64,000 bases of DNA from Melghirimyces profundicolus. Lineage in GTDB: Bacteria; Bacillota; Bacilli; Thermoactinomycetales; DSM-45169. The notes under the pieces were generated by a model that was given only the letters and a program-made list of their open reading frames with translations, made no database searches and was not told the origin of the DNA. The DNA is taken from positions 44,030-108,029 of the forward strand of contig NZ_QBKR01000013.1 of NCBI RefSeq assembly GCF_003054245.1, given 5' to 3'. A program made the position numbers and the translations under genes. This document shows, piece after piece, positions 44,526 to 53,572 of this stretch. The number at the start of each line of letters is the position of its first letter. The first letter of the stretch is position 1.

Positions 44526-44780
44526 GTGAGTCTGCCCCAGATTCTGATCGGGGTTCCGCTGTTTGGATTTTTAGGCTTCGGTATTTCATTCATTTTGAAC
44601 ATGATTTTAAAGACCACCTGGCTGCCTTTTGTTTTGTACCTCGGTCTTTTGGGATATTATTTTTTCACCTTTGATTTAAAGGGCGGGGATTATCTCATGC
44701 TGACCGTGGGTATGATCGGAATCCTCGGCGGCGCCTGGACCATCCGGGTACTGCGGCAAAAAGGGTATCGCATGTTTTGA
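44526..44780 (+). CDS. yuiB: YuiB-like membrane protein
   Basis: The 84-residue protein has three hydrophobic segments: LIGVPLFGFLGFGISFILNMIL, WLPFVLYLGLLGYYFF and LMLTVGMIGILGGAWTI. It matches YuiB of B. subtilis, a small membrane protein of unknown function located between yuiA and yuiC. GTG 44526 follows GATGGAGG at 9 nt. A terminator separates it from the 3D-domain gene. Confidence 0.8.
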   Translation: MSLPQILIGVPLFGFLGFGISFILNMILKTTWLPFVLYLGLLGYYFFTFDLKGGDYLMLTVGMIGILGGAWTIRVLRQKGYRMF

Positions 44781-44792
44781 TCCCCACCATGT

Positions 44793-44840
44793 AAGGACGC
44801 GTTTTCCGGACTTTTGGGTCGCGGATCCGCGTCCTTTTAT
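44793..44840 (+). terminator. Intrinsic terminator after yuiB-like gene
   Basis: AAGGACGCG and CGCGTCCTT with a long loop, followed by TTATTT. Confidence 0.7.
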
Positions 44841-44935
44841 TTCTCCCCATGTCCAATGTTTCCTCCCATGAATGGCCTGCCAAGCGGGAATACTGTAAGG
44901 GAAAGAAACCGGATTCAAATGGGAGGGGGATCGCC

Positions 44936-45562
44936 GTGAGCGCCATTCGTTTTTCGCACAAGGCAATGCGTGGTTGGATGGTTTTATTGCTGTTGGGTGC
45001 GTTTTTTCCGGTCGAGGAGGCGGCAGGAAAAACGGCGGAAGAAAAGGAAGCCGGATTGCCGTTTTCCGGAGACTCATGGAGCTTTTATCCATCCATGGTG
45101 GTGACTGCGACCGGATATACGTCCGGGCGGGAGTCGACCGGAAAGGATCGCTCCCATCCGGCTTTCGGTTTGACGCGATCCGGTGTTCAAGCACAAAGGG
45201 GGGTCTTATCCACTGTGGCGGCAGACCCCCGTGTCTTTCCCATCGGCACGTTGTTATACATCCCCGGATACGGTTACGGCGTCGTGGCGGACACGGGAAA
45301 CGCCATTCAGGGCCGACGTCTGGATCTTTATTTTGATACCGTGGAAGAGGTTTATAAACAGTGGGGGAAAAAGAGGGTTCGAATCTACGTGATCGCCAAA
45401 GGGGACGGATCGTTGTCCGAAAAGGACCTGGAAAATCTGAATGAGACGGTCCGCCTGACAGGGAGACAGCCAGAATCCCCTGATTTCACAGGGGATTGTC
45501 AGGATCGGAAGGTGCGAAACGATCCGGATACAACAGATGGGCCAAGTGTTCAATGCCCGTGA
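44936..45562 (+). CDS. yuiC: YuiC-like secreted 3D-domain protein
   Basis: The 208-residue protein has an N-terminal signal or anchor ([21 protein letters not shown]), then a 3D domain: [50 protein letters not shown]. The three conserved aspartates (D of VADTG, LDLYFD) name the fold, which resembles lytic transglycosylases. YuiC-like proteins cleave or bind peptidoglycan near sporulation. GTG 44936 follows GGGAGGGGG. The last 77 bp overlap the convergent gene's end. Confidence 0.85.
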   Translation: MSAIRFSHKAMRGWMVLLLLGAFFPVEEAAGKTAEEKEAGLPFSGDSWSFYPSMVVTATGYTSGRESTGKDRSHPAFGLTRSGVQAQRGVLSTVAADPRVFPIGTLLYIPGYGYGVVADTGNAIQGRRLDLYFDTVEEVYKQWGKKRVRIYVIAKGDGSLSEKDLENLNETVRLTGRQPESPDFTGDCQDRKVRNDPDTTDGPSVQCP

Positions 45563-46292
45563 GAATCCGTTGAGATGGCCGGCAATACCATCCTTCATCC
45601 AGGATGTATACCCGGTTTTCCCGGATGCAGGGAAGGTCTTTCCATTCGGGGCGGTTCATCATTTTATCTTTGCGGACTTTCTTCATGGGGACCCCGGTCC
45701 AAACGGCAAAGACATAATCAGGGCGTCGTTCCGCCACCGTCCGCCAATCCGACTGTACGGTTTGTCCTTCTTCCTCTCCGAAAATATTGATGGCCCCGAC
45801 CGTCCGGCTGACATCTGTCAGCCAATTTTCTTTTCCCGGGGTGAAAACGGGTTTGGGCCACCATTCCCAGTAAACCCGGGGGGCCGGACGGTCCTGTGGG
45901 ATCTTTTGGCGGATGGTTTCCAATCTTTTCTTGAACCGATCGGCCAACTTCCGTCCCCGTTGCTCCAGGCCGGCAAAACGGGCCACCCGGAGGAAGTCAC
46001 GGGGGATATCTTCAAGTCCACCGGGGTAAAGAACAAGAAAAGGGATGCCTGTTTGTTCAAGCGCTTCAATGTTTTTTTCCATCCCGGGAACACTAAGAGA
46101 AGCCAGAACCCAATCCGGTCGGAGAGCCTGGACCCGGTCCATGTCGATCTCGAGGTCCGGCCCCAGTCGGGGGAGGTCCGCCACCTGCTGTGGCCAGTCC
46201 GAATAATCATCGACGCCGACCACGTTTTCACCTAAACCCAAGGCCCAGAGAATTTCCGTGTTGCTCGGACAGATGGAAACAATCCTTTGCAT
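45486..46292 (-). CDS. Cobalamin-binding (BtuF-like) protein
   Basis: The 268-residue protein matches the BtuF fold: [53 protein letters not shown] and [17 protein letters not shown]. It lacks a signal peptide or lipobox, because it starts directly at the family's mature sequence ([11 protein letters not shown]). It may therefore be cytoplasmic or anchored by a partner. No BtuC/D is present nearby. The start overlaps the AAGGAGG of the divergent GNAT gene. Its 3' end overlaps the 3D gene by 77 bp. Confidence 0.85.
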   Translation of the reverse strand: MQRIVSICPSNTEILWALGLGENVVGVDDYSDWPQQVADLPRLGPDLEIDMDRVQALRPDWVLASLSVPGMEKNIEALEQTGIPFLVLYPGGLEDIPRDFLRVARFAGLEQRGRKLADRFKKRLETIRQKIPQDRPAPRVYWEWWPKPVFTPGKENWLTDVSRTVGAINIFGEEEGQTVQSDWRTVAERRPDYVFAVWTGVPMKKVRKDKMMNRPEWKDLPCIRENRVYILDEGWYCRPSQRILTGIEHLAHLLYPDRFAPSDPDNPL

Positions 46293-46305
46293 GGAGATCC
46301 TCCTT

Positions 46306-46902
46306 ATGAATCAGGTTCGAAAGGAGACCGTTCATCCCATGGCTGTTGATTTGAAACGAACCGCTCCTCCTTATGAAGAAAAAAAGACATACCGTGTGAA
46401 AGGGCACGACGTGGTGATCCGTCAAGCGAGTGCACAGGATGCACCGGAACTGAAAAAACGCCTGGCCCGTGTCGTTCAGGAAGGAGTTTATCTGGATGAG
46501 ACGCCGGAAACCATGCCGGATACCCGGGAACACGAGCGGCAAATCCGGGAAATTCGGGATAAAGGCGGTATGTACGCCGTTGTGAAAGTGGACGGAAAGA
46601 TCGTCGGATCGGCCCGGTTGAAACGGGGTTCAAAAGGCATGAGTCACCATACGGCCAAATTCCGGACCTGGTTAACTCCCGGCTACCGGGGAATGGGGCT
46701 GGGCAAAAAGTTAATGGAATATACGATTGCCTGGGCCAAGGCCCACGGGATCGAGAAAATTAATCTGGATGTATGGGAGACCAACGACCGTGCCATCCGC
46801 CTGTATCGTAAATACGGCTTCCGGCTGGAAGGCCGCCGGCGCCGACAAGCGATTTTGAACGGACAGTACGTGGATGAAGTTTTTATGGCCCGGTTCCTTT
46901 AA
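46306..46902 (+). CDS. GNAT family N-acetyltransferase
   Basis: The 198-residue protein contains the GNAT acetyl-CoA region: RTWLTPGYRGMGLGKKLMEYTIAWAKAHGIEKINLDVWETNDRAIRLYRKYGF, with the RGxGLG pyrophosphate-binding loop. The substrate is unknown; the N-terminal region VIRQASAQDAPELK is typical. Start is uncertain: ATG 46306 (chosen) and ATG 46339 are both possible. The AAAGGAG at 46319 favours the latter at a long 12-nt spacing. It diverges from the BtuF-like gene by 13 bp. Confidence 0.85.
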   Translation: MNQVRKETVHPMAVDLKRTAPPYEEKKTYRVKGHDVVIRQASAQDAPELKKRLARVVQEGVYLDETPETMPDTREHERQIREIRDKGGMYAVVKVDGKIVGSARLKRGSKGMSHHTAKFRTWLTPGYRGMGLGKKLMEYTIAWAKAHGIEKINLDVWETNDRAIRLYRKYGFRLEGRRRRQAILNGQYVDEVFMARFL

Positions 46903-47381
46903 ACCCAGAGCCAGTAAAGGATCAAAGCGATGCCGACCCCGAACCAGGCTCCCACGAAAACTTCGATGGGCTGGTGCCCCAGGATTTCCTTCAATTTCAC
47001 CCCGGTTTCACGGGGTGATTTTTGTTTGATGTGTCGAATTTCTTCCAGGACTTGGGCGAAATCCTCGGCCAATTGATTCAACACTTGAGCTTGCATGCCT
47101 GCCTGCCGCCGAACTCCGGTGGCATCGTACATGACGATGATGGCTGTGATGGTGGTGATCGCGAATAAAGAAGAACCCCAGCCTTCCCAAATCCCGATGG
47201 CGGTGGCCAGGGAAGTGACGGCGGCCGTATGTCCGCTGGGCATGCCCCCGGTGTTGAACAACCAATTAAAATCCCATTGGCGGGTGATGGTGTAGTTCCA
47301 TGGAACCTTGAGAATCTGGGCGAGACTGAGCGCTGTGAGGGAAGCCCAGAGGGGATAATTGTCCAGTATGTTGGAATACAT
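46899..47381 (-). CDS. yuiD: Divergent PAP2-family membrane protein (YuiD-like)
   Basis: The 160-residue membrane protein has the DUF212 pattern: TGGMPSGHTAAVTSLATAIGI, VMYDATGVRRQAGMQAQVLNQL, GHQPIEVFVGAWFGVGIALIL. The PSGH and GHxxxxV pieces are the PAP2-like catalytic motifs, and members may act on membrane phospholipid phosphates. This is the fourth member of the B. subtilis yui set in this stretch. Its end overlaps the convergent GNAT stop by 4 nt. Confidence 0.88.
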   Translation of the reverse strand: MYSNILDNYPLWASLTALSLAQILKVPWNYTITRQWDFNWLFNTGGMPSGHTAAVTSLATAIGIWEGWGSSLFAITTITAIIVMYDATGVRRQAGMQAQVLNQLAEDFAQVLEEIRHIKQKSPRETGVKLKEILGHQPIEVFVGAWFGVGIALILYWLWV

Positions 47382-47667
47382 CAGTCCATTGCCGTCCTTT
47401 CAGTATCACTCGTACCCTATCTGTTGTTCCGTATTCCGATGAGGGGTAATCAGGGTAAATGGAACCCATCTCTTTTTCAAGGGGATTATATTGTACCACA
47501 AAATCCCGGTTTGTCTTCGCCCCCAAGGGAGTCGATCCCTGAATGACGATTCGGACCCGCCTGCCGTTTGTGCGGACGATTGCCATTGACCTTGGTCAAC
47601 CGTTTTCGTTATGCTGGTTCAGATGACAGAGGAACAGCGGGAAAACTCCGAAAGGGGAGGAAACAGA

Positions 47668-49755
47668 ATGAGCCATGTGATCAAAGAAGGAGATTTGTTC
47701 CTGTTTACCGACGAAGACGGGAACATACCGGAGGGGAATCGGGAAAAGTACGGACTGTACATGAAAGATACGCGGTTTCTCAGCCTTTTGGAGTGGTCCA
47801 TGGGGGACCTTTCCATCCGGCCGCTTTCCGCGGAAGCCGAGGGAGCGGAAAGCCTGTACCGATGCACCCACGGAGAGGGAAAAGACCTGGACGGAAGGGT
47901 GATCAGCCGGGAGTCCCTGGAGATGACCCGCAACCGGTGGATTTACAAAGGGGTTCTTTACGAAACCTTTACCCTGATCAACCGCGGGCGAACCATGGTA
48001 CATGTTCCCCTGACGTTCCGGTTCGACGCGGACTTTTCGGACATGTTCGTGGTCCGGGGTTACAAGGAAGCCGAGCTGGGGGACCCCCGGATCCGGAGGG
48101 AGACGGAAAAGGGGGTCCGCTTTACCTACTGGGGGACCGACGGCATCGAACGGGCAACGGCCATCCAATTCCTCCCCGCTCCGGACAGGGTGGAAGGCGG
48201 GCAGGCGACGCTGTCCTTTTACCTGGAGCCGGGTGCCTCCAAACGGATTCATCTGACCTGTATGCCTTCGGTGGGCGGAGAGATCCGGGAGGTATTTGAA
48301 GAAAGCGTGGCCAGGGAGGCCATCCGGGAGGCGTACGGGGAGTGGTTTGACTCCTGCCCGACCGTCGAATCCGACTCCTCCGTTTTCAATTCGCTTTACC
48401 GGAGGAGCTTGTCCGACTTTCGGATGTTGATGACCGATATGGGGGAAGGAGAAATTCCGGTGGCAGGCCTTCCCTGGTTTGCGGTTCCTTTTGGCCGGGA
48501 CAGCATCATCGCCTCCCTTCAAGCCCTGAGTGTCCATCCCGAGACGGCGAAGAACACCGCCCGGACATTGGCCCGGTTCCAGGGGAAGGAAGTCAACCCC
48601 TACCGGGATGAGGAGCCGGGGAAAATTCTGCACGAAATTCGGTTCGGGGAGCTGGCGGAGACGGGGGCCATCCCTCATACTCCCTACTACGGAACCATCG
48701 ACGCCACGCCTCTCTTTCTGGTGCTGGTTGCGGAAATCCACCGCTGGACCGGGGACGACGGCTTTGTCCGGGAGATGCTGCCCCACGTCCGGAAAGCCCT
48801 GGAGTGGATCGATACCTTCGGGGATCCGGGGGGTTACGGTTACACCGCTTACGAACCCCGTTCGGAACAGGCCCTCTTCAACCAGGGATGGAAGGATTCC
48901 GACGATTCCAACACCCACACCGACGGAACACTGGCCCCGCCGCCGATCGCCCTGTCGGAAGTGCAGGGTTATGTCTATATGGCCAAAAAAGCTTGGTCGG
49001 ATCTTTTTCATCAAATTGGAAATATTGAAGACAGTCGCCGGCTTGCCCAGGAAGCCGACCGGTTGCGGGAGAAGTTCCACCGGGACTTTTGGATGGAGGA
49101 AGAGGATTTTCCCGCCATTGCCTTGGATCAGGAGAAAAAACAGGTGGCCAACGTTTCCAGCAACCCGGGTCACTGCCTGATGGCGGAGATGTTTGATCCG
49201 GAGCAGGCCGATCGCGTGGTGAAGCGGCTGATGGAAAAGGATATGTTCAACGGGTGGGGAATCCGGACGCTGAGCAGCCAAGCTCCATCCTATAATCCCT
49301 TCAGCTACCATAACGGTTCGGTTTGGCCCCATGACAATTCCCTCATCCTGTTCGGGATGAAAAAGATGGGCTGCCACCGGGAAGCGGAACGGTTGATCGG
49401 GGGGCTGTTGGAGGCGGCCGCCGCTTTTCCGGATACCCGTCTGCCCGAGCTGTTCTGCGGATACGGCAAAGAAGAAGGCCGGCTGGTTCCCTATCCCGTT
49501 GCCTGTTCCCCGCAGGCCTGGGCGGCGGGTACGGCCTTCGCCGTTCTTCAGGCCATCCTCGGATTGGAGCCGGAGGCATCGCGGAAACAGATCCGCTTGT
49601 CTCCCCGTCTTCCGGAAGGGATGGAGAGGCTGGAAGTACGGGGAATCCGGGCGGGGAAGGGAACCTTGGACATCTCCCTCCTCCGGAGGGAAGGGGAGAC
49701 CTTTACCCGGATCCATCAAAACACGACGGGCTGGCTGGTAACGGTGCTCCCGTGA
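47668..49755 (+). CDS. Glycogen-debranching-like glycoside hydrolase (amylo-alpha-1,6-glucosidase)
   Basis: The 695-residue enzyme begins with the glycogen-debranching N-terminal beta-sandwich domain (VIKEGDLFLFTDEDGNIPEG, TRFLSLLEW). It continues with a long alpha/alpha barrel: AGLPWFAVPFGRDSIIASLQAL, ALFNQGWKDSDDSNTHTDGTLAPPPIALSEVQGYV, YNPFSYHNGSVWPHDNSLI. The acids in PFGRDS, WKDSDDS and WPHDNS are probable catalytic residues (GH63/GH133-like). It lacks a signal peptide, suggesting cytoplasmic oligosaccharide breakdown. ATG 47668 has GGGGAGG upstream. It is monocistronic with a terminator. Confidence 0.88.
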   Translation: MSHVIKEGDLFLFTDEDGNIPEGNREKYGLYMKDTRFLSLLEWSMGDLSIRPLSAEAEGAESLYRCTHGEGKDLDGRVISRESLEMTRNRWIYKGVLYETFTLINRGRTMVHVPLTFRFDADFSDMFVVRGYKEAELGDPRIRRETEKGVRFTYWGTDGIERATAIQFLPAPDRVEGGQATLSFYLEPGASKRIHLTCMPSVGGEIREVFEESVAREAIREAYGEWFDSCPTVESDSSVFNSLYRRSLSDFRMLMTDMGEGEIPVAGLPWFAVPFGRDSIIASLQALSVHPETAKNTARTLARFQGKEVNPYRDEEPGKILHEIRFGELAETGAIPHTPYYGTIDATPLFLVLVAEIHRWTGDDGFVREMLPHVRKALEWIDTFGDPGGYGYTAYEPRSEQALFNQGWKDSDDSNTHTDGTLAPPPIALSEVQGYVYMAKKAWSDLFHQIGNIEDSRRLAQEADRLREKFHRDFWMEEEDFPAIALDQEKKQVANVSSNPGHCLMAEMFDPEQADRVVKRLMEKDMFNGWGIRTLSSQAPSYNPFSYHNGSVWPHDNSLILFGMKKMGCHREAERLIGGLLEAAAAFPDTRLPELFCGYGKEEGRLVPYPVACSPQAWAAGTAFAVLQAILGLEPEASRKQIRLSPRLPEGMERLEVRGIRAGKGTLDISLLRREGETFTRIHQNTTGWLVTVLP

Positions 49756-49761
49756 CACACA

Positions 49762-49797
49762 AAAAGACGTGCCGCCTTACGGGCGGCACGTCTTTTA
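49762..49797. terminator. Terminator after the debranching-like gene
   Basis: AAAAGACGTGCCGCC and GGCGGCACGTCTTTT (15-bp stem). It lies between convergent genes, and A/T-rich edges allow both directions. Confidence 0.85.
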
Positions 49798-49802
49798 GGA
49801 TT

Positions 49803-50087
49803 TTATAGAGAGGGAAACCGATTTTTCCCCGCGGCTCGGGATCCGCTTTTTCGGAGACCTTCCGTGTTCCACAGTCCGGCGAGAGAGATCAGAAAGAGCG
49901 TCAAACCGCCGAGAAGAAGCCAACCTCCGGTGGTATGAAACAGCAGGGTGAAGAACGGAGCCCCGGTAAAAGCCGCCGGGGGGTGGAAGACAGTGAAATA
50001 CAGACCGAACAAAAGCAGGATCAACCCCGCCGCATGGGCCATGACCAGAAAGGAACCGCTCCGGAACAGCTGTTTGTCGATCCTCAT
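49803..50087 (-). CDS. Hypothetical small membrane protein
   Basis: The 94-residue protein has two hydrophobic segments (FLVMAHAAGLILLLFGLYFTVF, and GGWLLLGGLTLFLISLAGLW), with a basic N- and C-terminus. I do not recognise a family. The start ATG 50087 has an imperfect AAAAAAGGGGCG site upstream. The downstream terminator region is shared with the converging hydrolase. Confidence 0.5.
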   Translation of the reverse strand: MRIDKQLFRSGSFLVMAHAAGLILLLFGLYFTVFHPPAAFTGAPFFTLLFHTTGGWLLLGGLTLFLISLAGLWNTEGLRKSGSRAAGKNRFPSL

Positions 50088-50415
50088 TTGTCCATCGCCC
50101 CTTTTTTATCCTTCGGTCGTGGATTGTCGTTTCTTACTTATTCAGTATATTCAGGAAGAATCCTGTTCGGTTATAACATTTTCTTTACAAATATCGCTGT
50201 ATCAGGCCGGGTGAAGGCCTTCCTGCAGGGGGGCACCTGTCACACCCTGTATCATTACCGTGCAAACCTGCGCGGTTTCGGGGTGCTTGATCGGTCCCCC
50301 CGTCACACATCCTGTTCATCGAATATACATTCGCCTTCCGGATTGAAGAAACCTCCGATACGGTGGTATTGTGCCATATATTTTCGTGTTGATCTGTAAG
50401 AGGGGAGAGGAACGG

Positions 50416-51441
50416 ATGAGTGAGATGATTCGGGTGTTGCGCGGGAATTGGACGGAGAGTCGACACCGGGGGCATGTGGCCGTGGTGGATGCCTCGGGTG
50501 CTCTGTTGCATTACTTGGGGGATCCTTTTCGGCCCACTTTCGCCCGGTCGGCAATGAAGCCGGTTCAGGCGTTGCCGTTGGTGATGAGCGGTGCGGCGGA
50601 CCGGTTTGGATTCGGTCCGGCGGATCTGGCTCTCTCCTGCGCTTCCCACAATGGAGAAGAACGGCATCGCCTGCGGGCGGCCTCCATGCTGGCACGGGCC
50701 GGCCTTCGGGAAGATGTGTTGGAATGCGGATTTCACCCGCCCCGGCATCGAGAGAGTCATCATGAGGTGATCCGGAAGGGAGTGGAACTGACGCCTGTCT
50801 TCAGCAATTGTTCGGGAAAACACGCCGGCATGGTGGCAACGGCCGCTCATCTGGGAGAAGATCCGACCGGATATTCCGCCCCCGACCATCCGGTGCAAAG
50901 ACGGATTCTGCGGGAGGTGTCGGCGATCACCGGATGCCCGGAACAGGAGATCGTCTATGGAGTGGACGGTTGCAACGTCCCGGCCTACCGACTCCCGCTG
51001 GACCGGCTGGCCCTGATTTACGCCCGCCTGGCCGATCCCGCATCCATATCGGATCGAAAACGGCGGGGGGCGGCTGAACGGGTAACAGAAGCGATGGTCA
51101 CCCATCCGGAGATGGTGGGCGGGAAAGAGCGGTTCTGCACGGATCTGATGGAAGCATTCCGCGGCTGTCTGGTTGGAAAAGTGGGAGCCGAGGCCGTTTA
51201 CTGCATCGGCGACCGGCAACAGGGAATCGGGATCGCCGTCAAAATCGAAGACGGGGCGGAACGGGTCCTTTACGCCGCGGCGGTCGAAGTGCTCCGCCAG
51301 CTGGAGATCGGAACTCAAACCGGTGAGCTGGAACGGCTGTCCGCTTACACCCGGCCGGAAGTGAAAAATATGCGGGGCCGGGTGGTGGGACGCATCGAGC
51401 CGGATTTTGAGCTTCGAAGCGGTGAACCGGCCCGATGGTGA
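50416..51441 (+). CDS. ansA: L-asparaginase II family (Rhizobium type)
   Basis: The 341-residue enzyme belongs to the asparaginase II family: FARSAMKPVQALPL contains the probable catalytic pair S45 and K48, and SNCSGKHAGMVATA and YGVDGCNVPAYRLPL are conserved. The family is unrelated in fold to the classical ansA/ansB enzymes, so the symbol only describes the activity. It converts asparagine to aspartate plus ammonia. ATG 50416 follows GGGAGAGG. A terminator follows. Confidence 0.82.
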   Translation: MSEMIRVLRGNWTESRHRGHVAVVDASGALLHYLGDPFRPTFARSAMKPVQALPLVMSGAADRFGFGPADLALSCASHNGEERHRLRAASMLARAGLREDVLECGFHPPRHRESHHEVIRKGVELTPVFSNCSGKHAGMVATAAHLGEDPTGYSAPDHPVQRRILREVSAITGCPEQEIVYGVDGCNVPAYRLPLDRLALIYARLADPASISDRKRRGAAERVTEAMVTHPEMVGGKERFCTDLMEAFRGCLVGKVGAEAVYCIGDRQQGIGIAVKIEDGAERVLYAAAVEVLRQLEIGTQTGELERLSAYTRPEVKNMRGRVVGRIEPDFELRSGEPARW

Positions 51442-51454
51442 TCGCTGTGGAAAA

Positions 51455-51484
51455 AAGAACCCTTCCACTCGGAAGGGTTCTTAT
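51455..51484. terminator. Terminator between asparaginase and GDYXXLXY gene
   Basis: AAGAACCCTTCC and GGAAGGGTTCTT stem with ACTC loop. Both converging transcripts may use it. Confidence 0.85.
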
Positions 51485-52206
51485 CATCCATAAATTTTTG
51501 TTCCGCTGGAAGTGGGGTCGGCGCTCTGTGCCCGGGGTCCATTGGGCACCGCCACCATTTCCATCAAGGCCGGAATCAGGACTTGTTCGCCCCGTTGGTA
51601 ACTTTGAAACAACTCCGTGAAAGACGCCCCCTGCCCTGTGAGGGTAAGATTCCATCCGGACGGTTCTTCTCTGTTGCGTTGTTTCTTTTCCACATCCACA
51701 ATTCTGGCCTGCCCCCAGGGTGCAACCTTCACCCGGACGGTCAGGGGCGCCCTTGCCCGCTCGAATTGTCGGCCGGTTCCTTCCGGGACGTAATAGCGTT
51801 CCAGGCCGTACTCCAGGTGGAGCGTCTTCTCGGGAGAGGAGGTTCCCCGTCCCATTGACCGGCCTCGGGAGGCCCGGGCTTTCAGCACCACTTCGTTTTT
51901 CCCGGGGTCGGGACGGTTCAGGTGAACGGATTTCACCTGCCAGTACCCCTCCTTCGGAGTGAGCAGCACGTGGACAGGCGTGTTCTCGGGAGGCTCTTCC
52001 CTCTTCCAGTGATCCGGAGAAACGTCGCTGATTTTATAATGAAGGGTAACGTAATCCCCGTACAACGGGTCCCGGGGATCCACCGGTTCCGTTTTCAGCC
52101 GGATCTCTGTTCCCCACCAGTTCACCGCAAAATAGGAAGCGGCGGTTCCAAGCAGCACCAGGACCTGACAAAGAACCAGAATCGTAAGCCATCGGGTACG
52201 GTTCAC
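51484..52206 (-). CDS. GDYXXLXY domain membrane-associated protein
   Basis: The 240-residue protein has one N-terminal membrane span (WLTILVLCQVLVLLGTAASYFAV), then the name-giving motif LYGDYVTLHYKIS and a beta-rich outer domain. Such proteins occur with DUF2157/DUF4401 membrane proteins, as here: the upstream DUF2157 gene overlaps its start by 4 nt (52203-52206). Function unknown. It likely acts as the outer partner of that membrane protein. Confidence 0.8.
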   Translation of the reverse strand: MNRTRWLTILVLCQVLVLLGTAASYFAVNWWGTEIRLKTEPVDPRDPLYGDYVTLHYKISDVSPDHWKREEPPENTPVHVLLTPKEGYWQVKSVHLNRPDPGKNEVVLKARASRGRSMGRGTSSPEKTLHLEYGLERYYVPEGTGRQFERARAPLTVRVKVAPWGQARIVDVEKKQRNREEPSGWNLTLTGQGASFTELFQSYQRGEQVLIPALMEMVAVPNGPRAQSADPTSSGTKIYG

Positions 52207-53429
52207 CGGCCGTCACCTCCCTTGGAAAAGCGGGTGTTTTTCCGATGCTGGAGAAATCGGTTCAGGGCGAACAGGAGAAGGCCTCCCAGCAGGAAGAAGA
52301 GGGACTTGGGCATGAAGTCCCAAGCCAGGTTGAAGTAGGCATTCACTGTGGTCACGAGAAAGAGAAGGATTCCCCAGTTGGCTTCAAACCGGGAACCCCG
52401 GCGGCTTCCCCGGAGGAGGACACCGACGGAAGCGGCATAGAGCACCACCAGGTACACCGCCTGATGCAGCCACTGGGGTCCGTCGGCCGTGAGGTAAAAG
52501 AAAGGGAGAAACAAGAGCCAAGAGTCACTTTCCCGCAGTCGACCCCACCGGTGCTTCGCCCGGAGAGAGAGCGCCAGAAATCCCGCGGTCAGGGTCAGAT
52601 AGGGGAGGGAGGCGGGAAGGGACGGGAAGGTCCCACTCTCCCCCGGAGGGTTGTAATAGACCACCAGGGTCATGAGAAAGGCAGCTGAGATCGAGACGGT
52701 TTGAAGAGGACGTCTCCAGCCCCTTGAATGCCACCAGTCTCCCGCGGTGTAAAGAACCATCAGGAAGGGAAAGAGCCAGAGGGCTTCCTCTTCGGATCCG
52801 ATCACCCAGAGCAAGGACTGGTGAACCACCCCCGCCGCCACGAACCACCGGTGAAGACGGTGTTCGGACCGATGGGCTTCCCAGCCCAAGCCGGCAAAAA
52901 ACAACATGGCGGTCCCATAGCTGAATGTTCGGAATTCTTCCGTGCTGTACCATTGAGCAGCAGACAGAATGACAAAGGTCAGATAAAACAATACCGGATG
53001 CCGGTACAGAAACGTGGAAATCAGGGCGGCCGTCCCCCACAGGATAAACAACCGTACATCAAAAGCCACCAGGTGGTACATCTGCCCCACCAGCACCATC
53101 CCGCCCCCGAAAGTAACGACACCCAGACCGGTCAGAACGGCGCCGGTGTGGGGAAATCCCTGACGGGTGCATTGTTCCCCCGCCGCGTAAAATCCGGTCA
53201 TTCCTCCGATCAGGATGAGCAGGCGGAGAAAGGGGGGGATCCCTTCCCAGTTGGAAGCGATGAAGGAGAGGATCCCCAAACCGATCAGGATTCCGGCCAG
53301 GATCGGGAGCCAGGACATGCGACGGTCGGGTCCGGGATTCCGAGCAAGGATGCGGGTCAGTTGTTCTTTGGTGATGATCCCTTCCCGGACCCACTCCTTT
53401 CCTTCCCGGTGCAGCCATCTCTTGAACAT
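52203..53429 (-). CDS. DUF2157 multi-span membrane protein
   Basis: The 408-residue protein starts with the cytoplasmic DUF2157 region MFKRWLHREGKEWVREGIITKEQ, followed by about ten membrane spans (LPILAGILIGLGILSFIASNWEGIPPFLRLLILIGGMTG at the first). ATG 53429 has GGGAGGAGG upstream. The stop overlaps the start of the GDYXXLXY gene, so the pair is translationally coupled. Function unknown; this pair is a common cassette in Bacteria. Confidence 0.8.
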   Translation of the reverse strand: MFKRWLHREGKEWVREGIITKEQLTRILARNPGPDRRMSWLPILAGILIGLGILSFIASNWEGIPPFLRLLILIGGMTGFYAAGEQCTRQGFPHTGAVLTGLGVVTFGGGMVLVGQMYHLVAFDVRLFILWGTAALISTFLYRHPVLFYLTFVILSAAQWYSTEEFRTFSYGTAMLFFAGLGWEAHRSEHRLHRWFVAAGVVHQSLLWVIGSEEEALWLFPFLMVLYTAGDWWHSRGWRRPLQTVSISAAFLMTLVVYYNPPGESGTFPSLPASLPYLTLTAGFLALSLRAKHRWGRLRESDSWLLFLPFFYLTADGPQWLHQAVYLVVLYAASVGVLLRGSRRGSRFEANWGILLFLVTTVNAYFNLAWDFMPKSLFFLLGGLLLFALNRFLQHRKNTRFSKGGDGR

Positions 53430-53528
53430 GAGGAAGCCTCCTCCCGGATGTTTGGTTACAGTATATCGTTTTTCGGGGCGGGATGGCTCCTTTCTGGTTA
53501 AGTGTTCCTTTGATCCTTGAAAAAGGGA

Positions 53529-53557
53529 TTGACAAACAAAAAGGATCTCCCTATCAT
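53529..53557 (+). promoter_or_regulatory. Consensus SigA promoter before the EfeU remnant
   Basis: TTGACA (53529-53534), 17-bp spacer, TATCAT (53552-53557). It is one of the best promoters in the window, and the Fur-like box begins at its -10. Confidence 0.6.
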
Positions 53558-53571
53558 GATAATCGTTCTCA
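53557..53571 (+). promoter_or_regulatory. Fur-type box overlapping the -10
   Basis: TGATAAT-C-GTTCTCA matches the 7-1-7 Fur consensus TGATAAT-N-ATTATCA at 12 of 14 arm positions. Its overlap with -10 implies iron-dependent repression of the following gene. Confidence 0.6.
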
Positions 53572-53572
53572 A

